Shown: piece by piece, positions 48,443 through 53,113 of the stretch | Position numbering within the stretch: position 1 is the first letter of the stretch | Layout of the letters: every line of letters starts with the position of its first letter | Source of the DNA: Candidatus Thorarchaeota archaeon SMTZ1-45 | GTDB lineage: Archaea > Asgardarchaeota > Thorarchaeia > Thorarchaeales > Thorarchaeaceae | Reading direction: 5' to 3' | Length of the DNA: 53,113 nt | Assembly (NCBI GenBank): GCA_001563335.1 | Contig: LRSL01000038.1 | Coordinates: 1 to 53,113 of the forward strand | The notes under the pieces: model-generated | What the model was told of the DNA's origin: nothing | Seen by the model: only the letters and a program-made list of their open reading frames with translations | Databases searched by the model: none | Made by a program: the position numbers and the translations under genes

Positions 48443-50362
48443 ATGTACGGACATCAAGGTAAGATATTACATGTTGATATTGGGACAGGCAAAACGTGGT
48501 TGGAGGATATTCCTGAAGAATGGCGCAGACTCTATGTTGGATCAAGAGGAATCAATGCAAAGATACTCTGGGATTATTGCAAAGATCCATCAATCACGTG
48601 GGATGATCCTAGAAATATCATCATCTTTGCACCGGGTGCTGTGACTGGAACAACCGCTCCTGCGTCAGGGCGTACTTCAGTCACAACTGTGGGATGTACA
48701 ACAGGATTATATCTGAAGAGCAATACTGGTGGTCATTGGGGAGCAGAACTCAAATTCGCAGGATATGATCATCTTGTCGTACATGGAGTTGCCAAAGAAC
48801 CAGTGTATATACTGATAGAGGATGACCATGTAGAAGTAAGAGATGCGAAGAAGCTTTGGGGCAAGGACATCATTCAAACTGATGCGCTGCTGAAAGAGTG
48901 GCATGGTGAAGACTCCAGAGGATTGTATATTGGACCCGCAGGTGAGCGACTTGTACGAGCAGCTTCGATTCAATGTTCGTTGTACCATGCTGCTGGCAGA
49001 GGTGGAGGAGCAGCTGTGATGGGCAAAAAGAAACTGAAGGCAATCTCTGTAAGGGGTACGAAACCCGTCCGTGTGAAAGACCCTAAGAAATTTGCTGAGG
49101 TTGCCCAAGAGATGCGTGAGTTACTCAGGAAAGACAGTGGAGCACAGTCACTGCATGAGTTTGGAACATCTGGTTCGATTGGTGCTGTGAATGAGCTTCA
49201 TGCTTTTCCAGGCAAAAATTGGCAGACAGGATACACAGAAAATGCTCATCCTATAACTGGTCAAGCTCTAAATGAGTTAGGCTATTTGAAACGACGTGTA
49301 GCATGTTTTGGATGTACAATAGGATGTCATCGATACTCCACCATTGAGAAGGGACCAAATGCTGGCATTGCAAGTGGAGGACCAGAGTATGAAACTTTTG
49401 GTGCACTTGGAAATGGTCCTGGAATAATAGATACCGAGGGTGTTCTGATTCTCAATGAAATCTGTAATCGATTGGGGCTTGATACAATTACTGCAGGCAC
49501 GGTCACTCAGTGGGCGATTGAAAGTTATCTTAGAGGAGTCCTCACAAAGGAGGACACTGATGGGCTTGAGTTAGATTGGGGCAAGCTGGAAGAGGTGAAG
49601 AAGACTGTTGAGAAACTTGCTCTTCGAGATGGAAACCTAGGCGACCTCCTTGGTGATGGGCTGAAAATCGCTACAAAGAAGGTTGGAAAAGATTCCTACA
49701 AATGGGCTATCATGAATGCCAAGGGACTTGAACAGTCTAACGTGGAAACAAGATCTGCTAAGGCGTATGCCCTTGCGTTTGCAGTGAATCCAAGAGGCAA
49801 TGACCATCTCATGACTGAAACCTTTGCGGAATTTGGTGCAAGTCCAGAAGCGATTGAGGTCATTGAAAAGGTCACTGGAGATAAGAAATGGGCATCGCCT
49901 CACTTTACCGAATATCGAGCCGAGATTGTTAGATGGCACGAAGATTGCTATGAAATAACTGAAGCATTAGGCTTCTGTGTTTTCACATCCACTGCAGCAT
50001 ATGGTGTAAACCCAGATAACATGGCACGACTCTATGCAGCTGCTACAGGAATCGAGATGTCAGAAGAAGAAATGATGCTAACAGGTCGACGCGTTTGTAC
50101 AATCGAGAAGGCATTCAATGTCACCCGAGGAGCTACACGAGAACATGATAACCTTCCATGGCGGCTTATGAATGAAGGCGCAGCGTCTGGGCCGCTGAAG
50201 GGTGAAAAGAACTCGCAAGAGGAACTAGATGGAATGCTTGATCGTTATTATGAGCTCCATGGATGGGACAAGAAGACAAGCTGGCCAACTCGCGAAACTC
50301 TTGAGATGTTGAATCTGAAGTTTGTTGCAGACTATCTAGAGGAACTTGGGAAACTTCCCTAG
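48443..50362 (+). CDS. aor: Tungsten-type aldehyde ferredoxin oxidoreductase
   Basis: A 639-residue enzyme that oxidises aldehydes (or related substrates) to acids with a bis-pterin tungsten centre, passing electrons to ferredoxin. Cys288, Cys291 and Cys295 (ACFGCTIGCHR) and Cys512 (LGFCVF) should hold the [4Fe-4S] cluster, at nearly the positions known in the Pyrococcus enzyme. The pterin-binding block AAGRGGGAAVMG and the SGGPEYET block with Glu315 are present. It starts at the base after the ferredoxin stop. Which aldehyde is used cannot be told. Confidence 0.95.
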   Translation: MYGHQGKILHVDIGTGKTWLEDIPEEWRRLYVGSRGINAKILWDYCKDPSITWDDPRNIIIFAPGAVTGTTAPASGRTSVTTVGCTTGLYLKSNTGGHWGAELKFAGYDHLVVHGVAKEPVYILIEDDHVEVRDAKKLWGKDIIQTDALLKEWHGEDSRGLYIGPAGERLVRAASIQCSLYHAAGRGGGAAVMGKKKLKAISVRGTKPVRVKDPKKFAEVAQEMRELLRKDSGAQSLHEFGTSGSIGAVNELHAFPGKNWQTGYTENAHPITGQALNELGYLKRRVACFGCTIGCHRYSTIEKGPNAGIASGGPEYETFGALGNGPGIIDTEGVLILNEICNRLGLDTITAGTVTQWAIESYLRGVLTKEDTDGLELDWGKLEEVKKTVEKLALRDGNLGDLLGDGLKIATKKVGKDSYKWAIMNAKGLEQSNVETRSAKAYALAFAVNPRGNDHLMTETFAEFGASPEAIEVIEKVTGDKKWASPHFTEYRAEIVRWHEDCYEITEALGFCVFTSTAAYGVNPDNMARLYAAATGIEMSEEEMMLTGRRVCTIEKAFNVTRGATREHDNLPWRLMNEGAASGPLKGEKNSQEELDGMLDRYYELHGWDKKTSWPTRETLEMLNLKFVADYLEELGKLP

Positions 50363-50364
50363 CT

Positions 50365-50382
50365 GAGGGGTTTTAACCCCTC
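50365..50382 (+). terminator. Hairpin after aor
   Basis: GAGGGGT (50365-50371) pairs with ACCCCTC (50376-50382), with TTTA as loop. A T-rich stretch follows (GTTTCTTCCATTTTG). It begins two bases after the aor stop, so it may end or attenuate transcription before the Mer-like gene. Confidence 0.5.
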
Positions 50383-50413
50383 GTTTCTTCCATTTTGAAA
50401 GGATTTGACGGAA

Positions 50414-51427
50414 ATGAAAGGCTTCAAAGAACTAGGTGTTGCGATGACAGGAGTTTTTCCAGTCAGTGATGCAGTTGAACTAGCAAGGGTTGCTGAATCT
50501 TCAGGACTCGGATCAGCTTGGTTTGCGGAAGACTATTTCTTCCGAGGTGGTATTCCATATATAGCTGCTGCAGCCATGGCAACTAAGAGAATCAGGATAG
50601 GATTGGGTGTAGTTAATCCGTATTCTCGCCACCCAGCACTAATTGCTATGGAGTTTGCGACTCTCGATGAGCTTTCAAACATGAGGACTGTTTTCGGATT
50701 GGGTTCTGGTGTTCCATTCTGGATGGACCAGATGGGCATCTATGACTATAAACCATTGTCTAGGACACGGGCTTGTATTGACCTTGTGAGAAAAATAATG
50801 ACCGGTGATAATATCAATCACGAGGACAAATTTTTCAAAGCAAAAGATATCAAACTCGTCTTCAAACCAGTCCGAAAGAGTGCCCCGATTTATTTGGCAT
50901 TTGAAGGCCCGAAAGGTCTAGAGCTCTCAGGAGAGATTGGCGATGGAGTAATACTATCAATCTTCTGCACTCCATCCTACGTTAAGTTTGCTTGGGACTG
51001 TGTAGCAAAAGGAGCAAAGAAAGTTGAAAAACCATTAGATGACTATGAGATGGTAGCCTATATGCCAATGGTCATTGATGACGATCTTGATAATGCCCTC
51101 AATATTGCTCGTGAATTTTCTAAACTTTATCTGCCTCACTCTCAAGAAGGAGGTCCGCTTATGTCTCATGCGGGTGTAAAACCCGAGGACACACTTGCGA
51201 TGAGGAAGGCATCGGAGAAAGGCGATGACACTTTGTTGTCACAACTCATCACTGATGACATGTTGAAGGAACTCTGTCTTGTTGGCGACAAAGACTCTTG
51301 CATCAAGAGACTACAAAAAATGATTGACGCAGGTGCTAATACTATTGTCGCATTTCCAGTGCCTGGGACTGAACCTGTTGACAATGCAAAAATCCTTGGT
51401 ACTGATTTTACACACCAATTGAAGTAG
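50414..51427 (+). CDS. Luciferase-like flavin/F420-dependent reductase, Mer-like
   Basis: A 337-residue TIM-barrel protein of the bacterial-luciferase superfamily, closest in pattern to F420-dependent methylene-tetrahydromethanopterin reductase (Mer). Visible blocks are SGLGSAWFAEDYFFRGG, TKRIRIGLGVVNPYSRHP, RTVFGLGSGVPFWM and FEGPKGLELSGEIGDGVIL. Whether it is true Mer or another F420 or FMN enzyme is open, because these families share the fold. ATG at 50414 is preferred over TTG at 50405. It follows aor across a hairpin and precedes the MFS gene by 14 bases. Confidence 0.85.
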   Translation: MKGFKELGVAMTGVFPVSDAVELARVAESSGLGSAWFAEDYFFRGGIPYIAAAAMATKRIRIGLGVVNPYSRHPALIAMEFATLDELSNMRTVFGLGSGVPFWMDQMGIYDYKPLSRTRACIDLVRKIMTGDNINHEDKFFKAKDIKLVFKPVRKSAPIYLAFEGPKGLELSGEIGDGVILSIFCTPSYVKFAWDCVAKGAKKVEKPLDDYEMVAYMPMVIDDDLDNALNIAREFSKLYLPHSQEGGPLMSHAGVKPEDTLAMRKASEKGDDTLLSQLITDDMLKELCLVGDKDSCIKRLQKMIDAGANTIVAFPVPGTEPVDNAKILGTDFTHQLK

Positions 51428-51441
51428 AAGGATTTGAGTAA

Positions 51442-52695
51442 ATGGCCAAACCAGTAGAGCAATTCTGTCTAGATGTAGATGGAACACCGGATCTCACACC
51501 TGATATTAGAAGAAGAAACAGAATTGTAGGATATATCACGTCTTTTCTTACAGTCTTCACACTCGGAACCACTGAAATCTTCGCATCTTGGTATTCCACA
51601 AGAATGGGTGGAACTCCACTAGAGTCTGGATTAGCTTTTGGAATTTTTGGACTCGTCTATATGTTCTCACCAGCAATCGGTGGTCGCTTATCAGATAATA
51701 TAGGAAGAAAGAAGACTCTACTTCTCTCTACCGGGGGATATATCATTGTTATAGTACTCTACCTTATGCCATTTGTAGGTCCATGGCAACTCATTGCAAT
51801 TAGAGCGATCGAGGGGTTTGTTTTTGGATTTGTTGCACCTACAATAGAAGGAATGGTGAGTGAACTCGAAACAGAGTCTGAAGTGGCTACATTAGGAAAC
51901 TTTTCAACGTCGTGGAGTGCATCCATGATCTTACCTCCGATGGTGATAGCGTATCTATCAGGCATATACGGAGACACCTCAGGAATCTTCGTGGTACTAG
52001 GAGTAGAGTTTCTGGCTTTGATGATTGTTGCAGTGTTTCTTCAAGGATATAGAAGAAAACCAATGACTTCATCTTCAAATGTTGGAATTCTTCCTGACCA
52101 TGCAACCGGCCAGGTAGGAAAGGTGAGTAAAAGTTCCCCACTATTTGTTGCATCATATCTGTCAGTAATGTTGTGGGGTGTTGTTTCGACAATAATCTTA
52201 GGCCTTTTTCCATCGTACATTGAAATACTCGAAGATTTGGGATATCCATTCGTAATAGAGGATTTCGGAAACCTACTTCTAATCTGGAACCTAGCACGAA
52301 CAGTGACATTCATCATAATTGCTAGACTATCAGGAGAACACATGAAATGGGCAATAATTGCAGGAGCGATACTATCTGCTCTGTCTGGTTTTATGTTGTT
52401 CCTATTCATCGACATTTGGATCTTCACAATCGCTATGGTCCTTTCTGGAATAGCAGTTGGTTTCTGCTACCTTGGTGCGCTTTATCTGGTCGTATCAGCT
52501 ACCGATATTGAGAAGGGAGCTCATGCTGGACTTGTCGAGAGCATGGGAGGAGTGGGTTTGTTCCTAGGACCTATTGCTGGTGGATGGGTAATGGAAATTG
52601 GATTAGCACTTCCATACTTCATGTTTGCAGTACTTGCACTTGTTGTTCTGATTCTGATTCTCCTACTATTAAAAAGGGACAATAATATGGACTAG
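51442..52695 (+). CDS. Major facilitator superfamily transporter
   Basis: A 417-residue protein with twelve predicted helices. The loop after helix 2 carries the MFS signature GGRLSDNIGRKKT. A second half begins near VASYLSVMLWGVVST. The cargo is unknown; it resembles drug/metabolite antiporters. It starts 14 bases after the Mer-like gene and is probably co-transcribed with it. Confidence 0.88.
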   Translation: MAKPVEQFCLDVDGTPDLTPDIRRRNRIVGYITSFLTVFTLGTTEIFASWYSTRMGGTPLESGLAFGIFGLVYMFSPAIGGRLSDNIGRKKTLLLSTGGYIIVIVLYLMPFVGPWQLIAIRAIEGFVFGFVAPTIEGMVSELETESEVATLGNFSTSWSASMILPPMVIAYLSGIYGDTSGIFVVLGVEFLALMIVAVFLQGYRRKPMTSSSNVGILPDHATGQVGKVSKSSPLFVASYLSVMLWGVVSTIILGLFPSYIEILEDLGYPFVIEDFGNLLLIWNLARTVTFIIIARLSGEHMKWAIIAGAILSALSGFMLFLFIDIWIFTIAMVLSGIAVGFCYLGALYLVVSATDIEKGAHAGLVESMGGVGLFLGPIAGGWVMEIGLALPYFMFAVLALVVLILILLLLKRDNNMD

Positions 52696-52699
52696 AACA

Positions 52700-53113
52700 C
52701 TATTCTTGCATCAGGATGTCATCAAAGGCTCCTTTTAGACAGGGAGCCTCATTGATTTTTTTCTTTGGTGGAAATGGATATGCCATCCTACTATGAGTCA
52801 GTCCAGACTCAACGAGCATGAAAGCAGTCTTAATGGCTACAACCCATGGATCGATAACAGGGACACTTAGCTTTTTCATGATTGGTTTGAGATCTACCTC
52901 ATGGGATAATGCTGTACATCCGAGTACAATGACGTCTGCCCCCTGAGTTTTAATCAGTTCTTGACCCTCATTAAGAATCTCCTCTTGGGCTTTCTCGGGA
53001 TTCTTCGCGATATCAAGAACAGGCATTTTCAGATAACGAACACCAGCACAAAAGGACTCAAGCCCCTCTTTTCTAATACCATGTTCAATACATTTCTTCA
53101 ATGCTTCACCTTG
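52700..53113 (-). CDS. Asp/Glu/hydantoin racemase family protein, partial
   Basis: The C-terminal part of a cofactor-independent racemase. The frame remains open to the right edge, so the N-terminal half with the first catalytic Cys is missing. The second half shows the conserved VIVLGCTALSHEV with the second catalytic Cys, then VPVIDPWVVAIKTAFM and a Pro/Lys-rich tail. Substrate unknown; the pattern is closest to hydantoin or maleate/aspartate racemases. It is convergent with the MFS gene. Confidence 0.8.
   Translation of the reverse strand, partial: QGEALKKCIEHGIRKEGLESFCAGVRYLKMPVLDIAKNPEKAQEEILNEGQELIKTQGADVIVLGCTALSHEVDLKPIMKKLSVPVIDPWVVAIKTAFMLVESGLTHSRMAYPFPPKKKINEAPCLKGAFDDILMQE

Noticed and set aside
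1..53113. tRNA, rRNA, CRISPR array, insertion sequence or prophage
   Set aside because: Scanning intergenic regions by eye gave no T-arm-like motifs in a cloverleaf context, no regularly spaced repeats, and no transposase, integrase or phage genes.

Overview
The window looks like a piece of an archaeal chromosome, most likely from an Asgard archaeon (perhaps Thorarchaeia-like). The archaeal signs are two TFB (TFIIB-type) genes, a DUF99 protein, a COG1340 coiled-coil protein, Lrp/RAM small domains, a tungsten-type aldehyde ferredoxin oxidoreductase and a Mer-like flavin-dependent reductase. Roadblock/LC7 proteins, a decayed Ras-like GTPase and a subtilase resembling eukaryotic site-1 protease point to Asgard. 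The lineage is inferred, because no rRNA or other universal marker is present. I found no rRNA, tRNA, CRISPR array, insertion sequence or prophage. Genes are dense, on both strands, with many 1-4 base overlaps and clear GGAGG-type ribosome binding sites inside operons.

Layout. 1-2.2 kb: a partial unknown gene, an ambiguous ORF, and cysteinyl-tRNA synthetase. 2.3-3.7 kb: a LarA-like racemase. 3.7-7.5 kb: a compact iron operon (FeoA with an insertion, FeoB split into G-protein and membrane genes, a small membrane protein, a FeoC-like Fe-S protein, a DtxR-type repressor) behind two palindromic operator-like sites. 7.6-10.6 kb: a pseudo-GTPase and two tandem TFB genes. 10.7-12.2 kb: a GH3-family acyl-adenylating enzyme. 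12.5-19.3 kb: a block of unrecognised genes, including two large proteins with similar C-terminal layout. 19.8-25.5 kb: an FAD reductase, a HAD protein, a coiled-coil/membrane protein pair, an orphan PEP-swivel domain and a gamma-carbonic-anhydrase-like protein. 25.5-28.9 kb: an ABC exporter and a DMT-type membrane protein fused to an Lrp ligand-binding domain, next to a stand-alone domain of the same type.

28.9-34.9 kb: a COG1340 coiled-coil protein, a RimK-like ATP-grasp enzyme, GlmS, a tandem winged-helix regulator divergent from GlmS across nested inverted repeats, and a double-roadblock protein. 35-43.5 kb: a membrane-anchored BMP-type binding protein, an HD hydrolase, DUF99, a roadblock protein, the site-1-protease-like subtilase divergent from a CPBP/Rce1-type intramembrane protease, dodecin, an ABC-2 permease without a partner, and an AlkA-type glycosylase. 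43.6-47.7 kb: a small membrane protein, an intracellular C25 (gingipain/caspase-fold) peptidase, a SerB-like phosphatase, a DegT sugar aminotransferase and a DUF2085-like membrane protein. 47.9-53.1 kb: a ferredoxin-AOR-Mer-like-MFS gene set and a partial Asp/Glu racemase.

Most genes are housekeeping or metabolic. The least explained parts are the unknown block at 13.2-19.3 kb, the lost-active-site proteins (pseudo-GTPase, swivel domain without its histidine), the transporter-RAM fusion, the two-protease locus, and a set of perfect GC-rich hairpins at gene ends that resemble intrinsic terminators.
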